A stretch of DNA of 64,000 nucleotides from Tetraselmis striata (taxonomy: Eukaryota > Chlorophyta > Chlorodendrophyceae > Chlorodendrales > Chlorodendraceae), in NCBI GenBank assembly GCA_006384855.1, contig VCJN01001983.1, positions 62,001 to 126,000 of the forward strand, written 5' to 3'. The notes beneath the pieces are model-generated. The model did no database searches and was not told the DNA's origin. It saw nothing but the letters and a program-made list of their open reading frames with translations. Position 1 is the first letter of the stretch. Each line of letters starts with the position of its first letter. Positions 22,137 to 32,592 of this stretch are shown here, piece after piece. Made by a program: the position numbers and the translations under genes.

Positions 22137-22450
22137 GTGACGTCCCCCCGCGCCCCCTCTGCCTTGGATATGTTGTATGGAGTATTTAATAACAGCATGG
22201 AAAGTGCAATAGCCCTCCATCGCCCATGTACTCAAGTACGTGGGTGCGATTTCTGGGAATGTATGAAGCCCTAATGGGAATGTAAAAGCCCTATCATGCG
22301 CCCTAATGGTGCAGGTCACACCATCGAGCTGGAGAGGGGCGCAGACTTGGCCGGCCTTCCTCGCTTCAGCAGCATTACAGAGGCACTTGCGGACCTACAT
22401 TTGACATCCGCGGCCTCAGCAGCGCACGCGCTCTACGTCATCTATACCAA

Positions 22451-22993
22451 GTGCACAATCAACAGTGGGCGCAGCAACCCCCTTTTTGTCCTCCAAAAAG
22501 ACAAAGTGCAGGACCAAGATTGCTTACCTCCCTGTGGCCAACCCCCCTCTTCTCCAGCACAAGGGCAGGCCTTAGGGAGCCCTCGGCGACAAACGCCGTA
22601 TGCAACTCTCGCGGGCTACGGCTCCACCTTATACTTCACGCGACAGGGCAAGGCGACAGCTGGGAGCAGGCAGGCAATAACCGACCTGGGCAGCATACCG
22701 AGGCCTCGGCGGAGTCCAGCCTCCCGTCACATCAGCCAGAGGAGACCCGCCAAGCTTCGTCGCGGCAACCCTTGGCCGAGTTAGTGCAGCAACACGCTGC
22801 CGACCCCGTGTGCAGCCAGGCGGCCAGCAGCTACGGCGCAACGTCGCAGCCTCGGACAGGAGCTTCACGGAGGCCTCCGTTGGCTGGGCCGCCGACCAGC
22901 AAAAGGACGGCCGCCAAGTGCGGGGCATGTGATGCTTTGGGACATCGCGCCACCTATGGGTTGTGCCCCGTGTATGGCACTCCGTGTGAGTGA
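22451..22993 (+). CDS. C-terminal region of the MULE protein with a zinc knuckle
   Basis: A Pro-, Ser- and Gln-rich low-complexity region is followed by a CCHC-type knuckle (KCGACDALGHRATYGLCP) near 22916-22966. Such a knuckle is common at the C-terminus of MULE transposases. An overlapping frame at 22296-22500 (GHTIELERGADLAGLPRF) may be the preceding part; the join is not resolved. Confidence 0.45.
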   Translation: MHNQQWAQQPPFCPPKRQSAGPRLLTSLWPTPLFSSTRAGLREPSATNAVCNSRGLRLHLILHATGQGDSWEQAGNNRPGQHTEASAESSLPSHQPEETRQASSRQPLAELVQQHAADPVCSQAASSYGATSQPRTGASRRPPLAGPPTSKRTAAKCGACDALGHRATYGLCPVYGTPCE

Positions 22994-23278
22994 GGCTCGC
23001 GAGTCCTTTGTCCCCAGCGACAGCAACTCAACCTGTCGTCTTGTGCGGACGTCATGCGAGATTGCCGTCCTTTGCGCCCGGCATCCCTCGGGCAGACGGG
23101 CAGGCGCTGTTGCCCTCAGCATCGGCGCGCGGCGCGGCAGCCGGACCGCGCAGCATACTCGCGTCTCTACGATGACGAGTTTTAGCGGCGCTTACAGTAC
23201 TTAGCGATAGTTCTTGTAATTAGTACTTTTCCACTGTACAACCTCCAGGTGAACCGGGTTCATCATGAACCTAATAAC

Positions 23279-23939
23279 CGCCGCGTAAATAAATACGACG
23301 ACGTCACTACGATGAGTAGGCATACCTCCGGTATACCTGAACCGAAATATACTGTCGTCCGCCAGATGCCATTTATTCGTCCGCGGTCATGCCGTATTAA
23401 CCTCCCCTTGGGTTCGCTGTTAACTGTATTTTTGACCCCCTCGCGGAGTAGAGCGATGGATGACTACATAATTTTATCCACTTAATACATGACATCAGAG
23501 TATAATTCGAACAGAACACGAATATATTGTGTCCACTGGTTGCTGCAAAACAATTAGTCGCGAGCGACTATATCATTCATGATTTGATCAGTATAACCGG
23601 CGAACCCAATTATTTAACAACGTTGTACGGTACTACTACAAGTCGTCCCTCGCGGCAGCGCAGTACCTCGTACCTGTACCATAGTAGGAGCGCGCACCGA
23701 ATTCGCGCCGCGATGCTGGACGGCGATGCTGATGCGCTGGAAAGCTCGCGCGCGCGCCCTTGCTGCGCTGCTGCTCGTTCCAGCAGGTGTAGCGGTGCTG
23801 ATACTGTTGGCGGTAGGCGGATCGGGCAGGATAGGACACCCGCGCGTCAGTAGAGTCACGTGAACGCTTGCTCCAAGCATCACTCAGCCTCTGACACAGG
23901 GCTACCCCCGGTGCCTGAAATTTTCTCTTACTTATAGCG
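23279..23939. other. Upstream region of clathrin light chain
   Basis: The spacer between the MULE right end and the clathrin light chain start is AT-rich to about 23640 and GC-rich afterwards. It should include the promoter; no TATA box or other defined motif is supported. Confidence 0.4.
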
Positions 23940-24880
23940 ATGGCGGATTCCTTCGAGAACGACTTCCAGGAGGGGGTGCGCGCCGCAGCTGCCCCCGCCC
24001 ACTTTCCTGCGTGCCGCAATAAGAAAGAAATCACGCAGTTAGTGGCACTGCTCCAGATCCGTAATTCCGTAGGCATGTTACCGCCTGCATGCCTGTCTAC
24101 GCGGGGCGTGATCAAACAGGACTACAAACAAGGCTCAATTCGCCCTTTTGTAGCCACGTGCCTGCATCTCCTGAGCACTCACGCACTCTGGCTCATTCCC
24201 TCTCCCCCCTCCACAAGAAAAGCTTCCCGCCCGCCGTGAGCTTACCACACTGTTTCACGTTTCGCCGCCCGATCTGGCACCTTTCGCAGCAGATCCCAGC
24301 GGAGGAGGCCCCTCCTGCAGAGGCCGCCTTCGGGGGAGATGACTTTGGGGAGCAGCCTCCTCCGGATGAGGGCGACTTCGGAGCTGCGGGCTTCGGAGAG
24401 GAGGCTGATGCCGGCTTCTTTGGCGGCGAGCAGGCGCCCGCGTCAGGTGAGTTTTTCCGCCGGCTGCCGGCTTTTTATTTATGTATTTTTCCCAGCCCTG
24501 CGGCTGCCGGCGCTGCTCTGCCGTCCCGAAACCCCCAGGCGGCCACAGCCTCCTCAGCCCATACTCATCGGGCAGCCTCCCATCCACGCAAACCGTATCC
24601 GCGAATGCGCTCCCTACCGTGCAGCTGAGACACCTGGGGAGACCATCGTGCACCGGGTGTTGTGGCCGCTCTCTGATTTTCGCGAAACTTTGACCTGCAG
24701 ACGACCCGTTTGGCGAGGCCCCAGAGGTTCCGGCCGCTGAGGCGGATAGCGATGCGGCCATGCCGCTGGGCGACGATTTCGGGGCGCAGGAGCACCCGCC
24801 GTCGGAGCTGACCACGGAGAGCTTTGCCATGGTTTGTGCCCCCTCCCCCCCAACACCCCCCCCCCCCTCCCCCCGCCCAC

Positions 24881-24950
<70 letters not shown>

Positions 24951-25741
24951 AGCACTAAAGAGCAGGTCGTGGGGGCGGGGCAACTGCGTGATGTGCGATG
25001 GGTGGATGGGGCGCGGCCGGCGTTCAAGGGGTGTCCTCAAAGGGGGGGGGGGGGGCATGCATGTGTAACTGCGCCTGAGCATCGTGCGCCACACACAGCC
25101 TGCGTTCCAGGAGGAGGAGAACCCCAAGGTCGCGGAGATGCGCGAGGCGATGCGCCTGCGCCTGCGGGAGGTGGACGAGCGGGAGGCCGAGTGCAAGGCG
25201 GAAGCTGCGAAAGCCGCCAAGTCGTTCCTTGAGACCCATGCCAAGGTGCGCGCGGTAGGCAGGGTCGGGCCAGCCTTGGCCTCCGAGGGTTGCGGGCTCC
25301 AGTGGTGCTTGGCGCCTCATCATGCCTCCCCCCCTCTCCCCCACTGTGTGCCACAGTCCCGCGAGGAGGCCACGCAGCGCCGGAAGAAGAACAACCGGGA
25401 GGAGGAGTCGCTGTCCGGCGGGCAGGAGCCCAGCGGCGCCACGTACTGGGAGCGCATCGTGGAGTACATTGACTTCAGCGCCCCGACCAAGGGTGACACG
25501 CACCCCCCCCCCTTCCCTCCCCCCCCTCCCTCTCCCCCCTTCCGTACGCACACACCTCTCTCCCCTTCCCCGTTTGGAGAAGATCCGACCTGACCGTTGA
25601 GGCTGCAAGGCAGCAGTTGGAAGCACGTGGCCTGACTGACATGCCGACTGCCCCGCGCTCCCCTGTCCACCAGGCGTGGACATGTCGCGCTACAAGAACG
25701 TCCTCTTTGCCGCCAAGGCCAAGAACGTCCCGGTGCAGTAG
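23940..25741 (+). CDS. CLC: Clathrin light chain, six exons
   Basis: Exons 23940-23975, 24290-24446, 24701-24831, 25099-25245, 25357-25492 and 25674-25741 join in phase to 224 residues. The N-terminus (MADSFENDF) and exons 2-3 are rich in Asp, Glu, Gly and Phe with repeated DDFG/DPFG motifs, as in the unstructured head of light chains. Exon 4 begins the heavy-chain-binding helix (FQEEENPKVAEMREAMRLRL, then REVDEREAE). Exons 5-6 give TYWERIVEYIDF and VDMSRYKNVLFAAKAK, matching the conserved C-terminal W..V..LID and DMSR-M motifs. The protein coats vesicles with clathrin heavy chain in endocytosis and Golgi traffic. A TGTAA pentamer lies at 25827-25831 after the stop. Intron 3 has a (CA)n tract and introns 3 and 5 have C runs just after the donor. 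Confidence 0.92.
24882..24949. repeat. (CA)n microsatellite in intron 3 of clathrin light chain
   Basis: About 34 CA dinucleotides follow a C-rich stretch beginning a few bases after the exon 3 donor. Confidence 0.95.
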
Positions 25742-27467
25742 AATGTCGGGTAGCTGCGCAAGGCGCGTCCACCCTGTTGCCCGCTGCCGCCATGAGGCGC
25801 ACTGCTTCTCGGTGGGGAATGGATTTTGTAATTAGACCTGTGTTCACTCGCACCCGGAGAGCCTCAAGCGCACGAGCAGGGTGCCCATGCCGGAGGCGTG
25901 GCGCGCAATTGCAGCGCTTTCGAAGCTGGGTAGAGGACAGCGACGCGCATGCACTCATCTACCCCAAAAGGTCTTTGGCGTGGGGTCGGTAGCGGCCTGT
26001 TCTCCGTGGTCATTGAGGACTCTTTAAAATACGGAAAGAAATTAAAAATAGGCTGCGAAAGCCTGTCGATCCCAGGGAGCTAGCGGTACACGAGGAAGGG
26101 TAACCTGCAACCTCATTTAGCGTTACTTCAATTCTTGGGGGTCTGCCAGGTGCCCCGAGGCAGGGTGCAAGTTGCTACACACACGCAGCAGCGCATACTG
26201 ATATTTGATGTAGGAGCCGAGGAGGTTCAGGGATACGAGTGCCGGCAACGGCGACTAACCCTTAGTTCCGTACCGTCCGGTAGTTCGTCCTTACTGTATC
26301 CCCACGCTGTCTGGCCCCTGCTGAGGACGACGAATCGACGATGATGGTGTCAAAACGATCTTCAGATACCTGCGCAGTACGCAGTACTCTGCGTGCAGCC
26401 GGCCAGGTAGCGTGCTTGAACTGGTTTTCGTACATACATCACGGTCGGTCGCCACACTGAGCTTGCTGGTGCACTGATGCATCCGAAGCGTCACCGGCTC
26501 CGCACTGGATAAGCGCAGGTAATGTAGTACCGGTGCCAGCAGATTTAAAAATGATTAATTACAGAATTCACTAGGCCCCTGCTGAGGACGACGAATCGAC
26601 GATGATGGTGTCAAAACGATCTTCAGATACCTGCGCAGTACGCAGTACTCTGCGTGCAGCCGGCCAGGTAGCGTGCTTGAACTGGTTTTCGTACATACAT
26701 CACGGTCGGTCGCCACACTGAGCTTGCTGGTGCACTGATGCATCCGAAGCGTCACCGGCTCCGCACTGGATAAGCGCAGGTAATGTAGTACCGGTGCCAG
26801 CAGATTTAAAAATGATTAATTACAGAATTCACTAGGCAGTATATGGTAAGCGCGGTAGCTTTTTAGTTAATTGATGATATGAGGTCCGCACCTTTTTTAT
26901 TTGCGCTCATGAGCTCATCAGTGCGCTTATGAATCTACAGGCAGGTATCCTGCATAGCTACTGGGTTGCCGCAGTACTTTATGGGCTGTGTCTAATGATA
27001 TGAAAGAAGCTCGCGCGCACCGGCGGGGCGCGGCGGCAACGCCGCGACGGAACGATCCACTGAGCTACGAGGAGCAGAGCCACTGGGAAACCTGCAAGCA
27101 GCACCACGCAGCCCCATAGCCCGTCGTCGAGAGAACTGTCCGTGAAGTATCGATATCTTAACGACGCATCAATACAGTCACGGAGAGGCTGCTGTTCAGC
27201 GACCAACTGGTCACGCATACGAGACGGTGCAGTTGAGCGCCGCGGGCCGAAACTGAACATATAATTTGCGCCGGTTCCTCTCCCCACCGCCTCAGCACGT
27301 CGGCACACAGCTGCCTCTCACCTCTTGGCATTCGACACCGATCATAAAAGAAGAGTGTTGGAGCAACATTATTGGCCTGGCATTACTCGTGAGTAGGGGT
27401 CGTATTCGTCTCAAGCGCTTCCCGCACACCTCCTCGGTTCCACCGGAGAGTACCACGGGTGGCAACG
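25742..27467. other. Intergenic region with a perfect tandem duplication
   Basis: Apart from the tandem duplication listed separately, the region from 25742 to 26312 and from 26835 to 27467 holds no recognisable coding or RNA gene. The last few hundred bases should contain the promoter of the MYND-CS gene. Confidence 0.4.
26313..26834. repeat. Two perfect head-to-tail copies of a 261-bp unit
   Basis: Unit 1 at 26313-26573 and unit 2 at 26574-26834 read identically throughout by eye, starting ggcccctgctgaggacgacg and ending aattcacta. The absence of any visible difference means a very recent duplication or an assembly artefact. Confidence 0.93.
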
Positions 27468-30254
27468 ATGGCGGCGCGTCTCGAGGAAGACAATGAGCCA
27501 AAGGAGTGCGGTGAGTAGCGAACAAGCGCTGTACACTGACTACCGCCCCACGTGTAGCATATCTTGTTCTTCAGTACATGGCAGCTGCGAATTGGCTGTG
27601 CCAGCCGGCCATGCTGCTACGCTGAAATTTGTCGCCAGCCACTCTTGAAGTTGTCCCAGTCGTATGCCGCTAACCTTCCACCGACTTATTTGTCTTTGCG
27701 ACGCAGCCAACTGCGCGGCAACCGAAGCCCTGGCGCTATGCAGCCGCTGCCACGGTGCATACTTTTGCTCCGCCAAGTGCCAGAAGGTTTGCTTTGTGCC
27801 CTCGAGCTCTGCTCGCGCACAGCAGCATGTACTAACATGCCTCTCCCAGTCGCCATACCCCATACCTCCGGGCAAAGCAAGTTATCCATTCGGGCAAAGC
27901 TGTAGATATAATACAGCAGCCCACAAAATACTGTGCAAGTTTTCATGGGTATGATTTGGGTTTGGTCGCTTCTAGTCGGTGAACCCACGCAAAATCTACG
28001 CCGTTGCAGCCGTTGCGAGGATAACCATGAAAGAGCGTGTACATGGTGTGCTAATTGCCGCTGAAGCCACTGCGCCAGGCCATATTACCATCACGCCCCT
28101 ACTGGTTACAATGCGTTTCATGGATGCTCTGCCATCCGTTGTGGAAGTCCGCGATTGCTTGTAGCACCGCCATTCATATTATAGATTCAACACGCCTTTC
28201 TCCCTTTGCCAACTGAGGCACAGTCATGCATGTGGTGCTCCTAAATGATCTATTTGTATGTTGTACTCGTACACTCACCATCTAACTCGTTCACTTTACG
28301 CTGCTTGAATTAGATGCCCCTTGTCCATTGCTGATATGCATAAAGTCAATTGAATAATACTGCGAGCTTTAGCACCAATCTGTGAAATGCGCCGCGCTTT
28401 CCCTCTCGCAGGCGTACTGGCCCTTCCACAAGACGTACTGCAAGCGCAACGAGTTCGCCGATTCGGTCGAGGAGCGCGAGCCGCGCTTCGCTCGCTGGCT
28501 GCGCAAGCATGGCAAGCAGGCCCAGCTGAAGGATGACGAGGTCGACCGCATCGAGCGCGCCTCCAAGGCAGCTTGCGGCCCCTCGCGCCAGGAGGTGATG
28601 GACTCAATGTACAACCGCCTGAATCCCAAGCCAAAAGGTACAGCACGCAGCCACTCCGTTGTGAACTCTCCCGTCCCTGGTGAGCTCTTTCGTCGCAGGC
28701 GGTGTGCCAACTTGGCAGTTGCTGACTCGTGGGCAATGTGATTTGTAGAGCCGACGTACTCTCTCGAGGAGCGCCGCCGCATGAAGGAGCAGGACGAGCA
28801 GCTGGCCCTGGAGGTGCGCGCTGCCGTGGCAGTCCTGAGCAGCGCCGCCACTCTGCCCGCTCGGCCCCTTTTAGTGCCTTCACTGAGCCCCCGGTGGATC
28901 GGAAACCCCAGGCACGCCAGATTGGGGCGGAAGACAAGGTGTGGAAGGCAATCGAGGTCCCCGCGCAGCTGGGCCAGGCCAGCGAGGAGATCAAATGGAT
29001 GCAGGACCAGGCCCGTGTGGAGGTCTTCCTTCGGCTGCCTCACAACTGTCTGCCCAAGCACGTGGTGGTGCAGCTATCCAAGAGCCACGTGGACGTGAGG
29101 ATGGGCGGCAGAGCAGTCCTTTGCGGGGAGCTGTGCCAGGAGATCAAGGTCTCAGACAGCCACTGGTTCATAGGTGCGCCGCCAAGCCGCAGCCCGTGCT
29201 GAATTCCCACCCTAGCCCTCCACCATACACATTGCGTACGGGTGCTGGTGCGGTGATACGACCACTGCAAAGTTCTGCCCTGCCTGCCAGATATCAAATG
29301 TAGACGAAACTTTAGCAGCACTATAGCAAATGTTCTCATAGGGGGCATGCAAGCCCAGTCATCAGTCTATTAGGATGGCAGTTGAAATAGAATAGACAGC
29401 GAATATAAATAGAACATGTTGATAATTACGATTTGTTTGAAAGGGAACTGACGGATCCTTCTGAGCCGTCTTGCGAATCAAATTCGGATAGCATTAAGTG
29501 CATTGTTTGAGTTTATATTGCATGTTGAGTAGGGATTGGTTCACGTTTACTAATTACAACTTTCGGCCAGGTGTGTGAGTAACGTACTTTTACGCATCAG
29601 ATACTCCTTACATGGTACAATTAACCGCATATTTAACGCCTATTCACTCGGTATGAGGATTGCCTAGCGGGTTTGTCAGGATATTGCAGACATGAAGGAT
29701 CAAATAACTATTGCGTCCAAACAGTCTATTACGAAGGACCTTCGGCACTACGAAGAATTGAATAGAATGATACCAGAATAAAATAGAAGTAGAAAAAATG
29801 CTGGAAGGGCGGCAAAACGCGGCCAGGCACCGCCGTTTAAATTCCCGTCACCGAGTTATACCAAACATTCTTATCGGTGCGCCGGCGCCCTCACATCATA
29901 CGTCATGTATGTGTGTGTGGAATGCGTCCTGTTGCCTTGCTCACCTCGTCGCCTCCCGGGCCGCATGAATCCCGTGGCTCAGTGCTGGCGGTATTCTTCG
30001 TTGTGCTTGACTCGCTCCGCCGCCGCACCGCAGTGGACGGCATCCTGCACTTCTCGCTGCTCAAGCTGGCCCGCCGCGGCAACTTCTACGGCCGGGGCAA
30101 GACCAACGCCGACACGTTCTGGCGGTCGGTTCTGCGCGGAGCGCCAGACGCGCTCGCGATCCCGTACCCGCCGAGCGAGTACTACCACTCTGTGTGGGAG
30201 CCGGCGGAGGGCGCGGAGCCGCCGCAGCCACCGGCCCGCATCAAGGCATCCTGA
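27468..30254 (+). CDS. MYND zinc finger fused to a CS (NudC/p23-like) domain, six exons
   Basis: Exons 27468-27510, 27707-27786, 28412-28637, 28749-28813, 28912-29173 and 30034-30254 join in phase to 298 residues. Residues 14-50 form a complete MYND finger (CANC, CSRC, YFCSAKCQ, AYWPFHKTYC). A charged helical linker follows. From about residue 150 there is a CS domain: VFLRLPHNCLPKHVVVQLS, HVDVRMGG, GELCQEIKVSDSHWFI, then VDGILHFSLLKL, which has the NudC-type order ending in a tryptophan-containing strand. CS domains bind Hsp90 or act as NudC-type chaperones; MYND fingers bind Pro-rich peptides. A co-chaperone adaptor role is inferred. The C-terminus is Pro-rich. A TGTAA pentamer lies at 30353-30357. 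Confidence 0.85.
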
Positions 30255-30567
30255 GCGTATGGGTCACACTGGATCATGACCAGCCGAGATCTGCCAGGTG
30301 CCAGTGCCATCCGGCTGGCTTTGCCAGCGCCAGCGGAGTTTCCCTGCCTCTCTGTAATGCGCCTAGACATGTTCGGTGGTATGCAGGCAGGTCCGATATT
30401 TACACTTGTCACCTGTCCCGGGGCTCTGTCCCGGGGCTCTAGCTGCCCACCAGCGCTCCTTTAACACACATGCATTTGGACCAACACCCGTATGGCCCAA
30501 TAAGCCCGGCCCAAGACTGCGAGTTGATGGCCAGACAGGGAGGAAACATGGCGGAGTGAAGCTGCGG
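30255..30567. other. Spacer between convergent genes
   Basis: The 3' regions of the MYND-CS gene and of the small minus-strand gene meet here. Short direct repeat of 'cccggggctctgt' at 30418-30442. No further gene. Confidence 0.5.
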
Positions 30568-31168
30568 CTACTCCAGCTGGGTCCTGTTTCTCCGCGCCTT
30601 GTTGCGGGACTTGCGGGTCGCAATCTGCTTGATGGCGGACAGGTTGCGCGTGACCTTTGTCGTGAGCACAGCCCCGCCGCCGTGCATCAGGGACCTGCGC
30701 ACAGGCGCACGATCAGCGGCTGCGTTGCTGTTACAAACGTGTGTCGGTTGTCGACTTGTCGTTGATACCTTCAGTAAACATATGCATGCATGGAAGGATT
30801 ACAGGCTGGATAATGAAAAATGTTTGAAGCGCCGAAGGATCAGAGGGGAGAGGGGGGGGGGGGGGGGGGGGGGTCGACAGGCTGCGTCGCCGCACCATAT
30901 GCGCATCTGCTTGACGCGCTCAGCGTTGCTGTCAATGTTCTCCAGCTCCGCTACCGTGGCGCGCAGCTCCCCAGAGTCGTCGTCCGAGTCGTACGAACCC
31001 ATGTCCCTGCCGCGTAGAACATGGGCAGTCAGGCGTCAGCCGAAAATGGCGAGGGACATCAGGACACTCTCCGCCGAGGACACAATAGCGCCACGCCTTA
31101 AGAGGGTTCCGTCCGACAGTGTCGTTAGGAATGTGAGGGCTGTGTACTCACTCGGGGCGCCTGAACAT
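30568..31168 (-). CDS. Small basic protein of 84 residues, three exons
   Basis: Minus-strand exons are 31168-31152, 31006-30896 and 30694-30568, all GT-AG with agreeing phases (2 and 2), total 255 bases including the stop. The protein starts MFRRPEDMGSYDSDDDSGEL, continues as a helical middle (ATVAELENIDSNAERVKQMR), and ends in a basic tail (IKQIATRKSRNKARRNRTQL). No domain is recognised. The acidic head, helical centre and basic tail suggest a soluble protein-interaction or nucleic-acid-associated factor, but that is a guess. In its second intron the plus strand has a long G run (30852-30873), a C run in the sense of this gene. Confidence 0.6.
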
Positions 31169-32592
31169 GTCTGGTGGCGAGTTGTCCGGTTGAGCGGCGG
31201 CGGCGCATGACAGCCGCGCTCTGCTCGCCTGCAGATTTGCCGCTGGCCTGGCCTGGTGGTGGTGGGTTTGGGGGGGGGACCACAGCGGTGCGTGGGGCGT
31301 GTCAGTACTGGCCAGCTGTGCGCCTAGCGTTAGCATTTCACCGTGTATCTCACACAGCTACGGAGCAGACCATACAGGTATCTGCCCGCAGTATGAGCAT
31401 CGCATCAGTCGTCTGGAACGAGAAGTTACGAAGAAACAATTAACCAACTCTGTGGCGTGTGCTGTTGTGAGCTGCAGCAGGCCAGGGTTAACGTGGTCCA
31501 AGTCGCTGCCACACGCGAAAGCAGTTGGCTGGTATATTGCCGCGACGGATGTGGGCGGGAGCGACTAGATAACGGGCCTCCGTTGCAGGGGGTTGGGTCT
31601 ATTTAGAGGATACTATAAAGGCCATACGGCAGTGCATGCCCGAAGCTGCGGCATCGTCGTCTCCGACTCGGGCAGATTTCTCGCCGGGCCAATAATAATA
31701 GCTCCACGCGCGTGGCCTTATTATCGTCAGATCGGGCGAACGGCGCCACGCGACGAAACGGAAGACCGCTTGCCCGCCCCGAACACAGCCGCGCGTAGTT
31801 ATGGAGCCAGCTGGGATTTGGATAAGCTGTCGGCGCCCAAGTGCGAGCAGGGTAGTTCGGGCTCCCCCCAGCTCATGGACGGTATCACGGTAGCGCGTGG
31901 GTAGCGCGCACAAGGCGCACAAGGGAACCAGTGGGACGAACATAAACATAAACATAACGTAAAATGTTCACGGATCGTCCGCGTCAGCATCAGGCGACTG
32001 GGCCCCGCACGCCCCTCACCAAGGCTGGGCGCAGAGGAGTCCTGCCAGGAAGCGCAGGAAGCCGAGTCCACTTGCATGTGCGCGTATGTAGGGAGACTGC
32101 TGTGAGGCACGCCATCTCGCGTTGCAAGTGTAATCCGATGGGTCTCGGAGATATGCAGCTGTACTCTTTGGGGGTGGGTGCCGGTGGCTCTAGAATTTCA
32201 CGAGAGGTTTGGTTGCGAATATACAAAATATATATAGTCGCTAAAATGCCCTCGTCATCTGTTTCGTCGCGTTGGCTGCGCAACGACTACCTGTACAGCA
32301 ATCGCCCCGTTCCGGGCGCGCAGTGTGCGCCGGGGGGCGGGGGGGGGGTTGGGGGGGGGCGGGGGGCGGGCGGGGGGGGAGGGGGTCTTTCGCTCGATCA
32401 ATCTTCTCCTGCGCGCGTGGCGGCTGGCGCGCGCAGCAACTGCAGGATACGCGAGGCCGCGCGAAGATATTAATAAAGTTCCGGTACGAGAACTGTCCAA
32501 AGTACTACATACTTTACACGCACGTACCATCGTACCATCGTGTCTCGTCCACCAGCTGCAACTGGCAGCAGGGAAAACGGAGTCAGGGGGGG
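31169..32592. other. Intergenic region, no gene recognised
   Basis: It includes the presumed promoter of the 84-residue gene at its left and a G-rich block at 32332-32391. Short open frames (for example plus 31593-31904) show no domain or splice chain. Confidence 0.4.

Larger units (their letters stand above)
19789..23278 (+). mobile_element. Mutator-like (MULE) DNA transposon with 31-bp terminal inverted repeats
   Basis: The left end 19789-19819 and the right end 23248-23278 are inverted copies with 30 of 31 bases matching, beginning GTTATTAGGTTCATG. Each end contains the palindrome GGTGAACC-C-GGTTCACC. Between them, plus-strand remnants read as a Cys-rich N-terminal segment (20051-20347), a transposase core (about 20790-21360) and a CCHC knuckle region (22451-22993). 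The core has ADPGATAAAELVF, then WHIYKNLCKNLAARLG, matching the DxDP...WHI-x-K/R-N pattern around the second Asp and the His of MULE transposases. No 8-11 bp target duplication was found directly outside the ends, so the true ends could differ slightly. Confidence 0.7.

Noticed and set aside
24255-25244. A 329-codon open frame on the minus strand
   Set aside because: It is the antisense shadow of clathrin light chain exons and a CA repeat; the plus strand has the full exon chain and family motifs.
2251-30357. TGTAA as a green-algal polyadenylation signal (2251, 25827, 30353)
   Set aside because: Found after three of the genes only; a five-base motif is expected by chance in a few hundred bases, so it is not listed as a feature.
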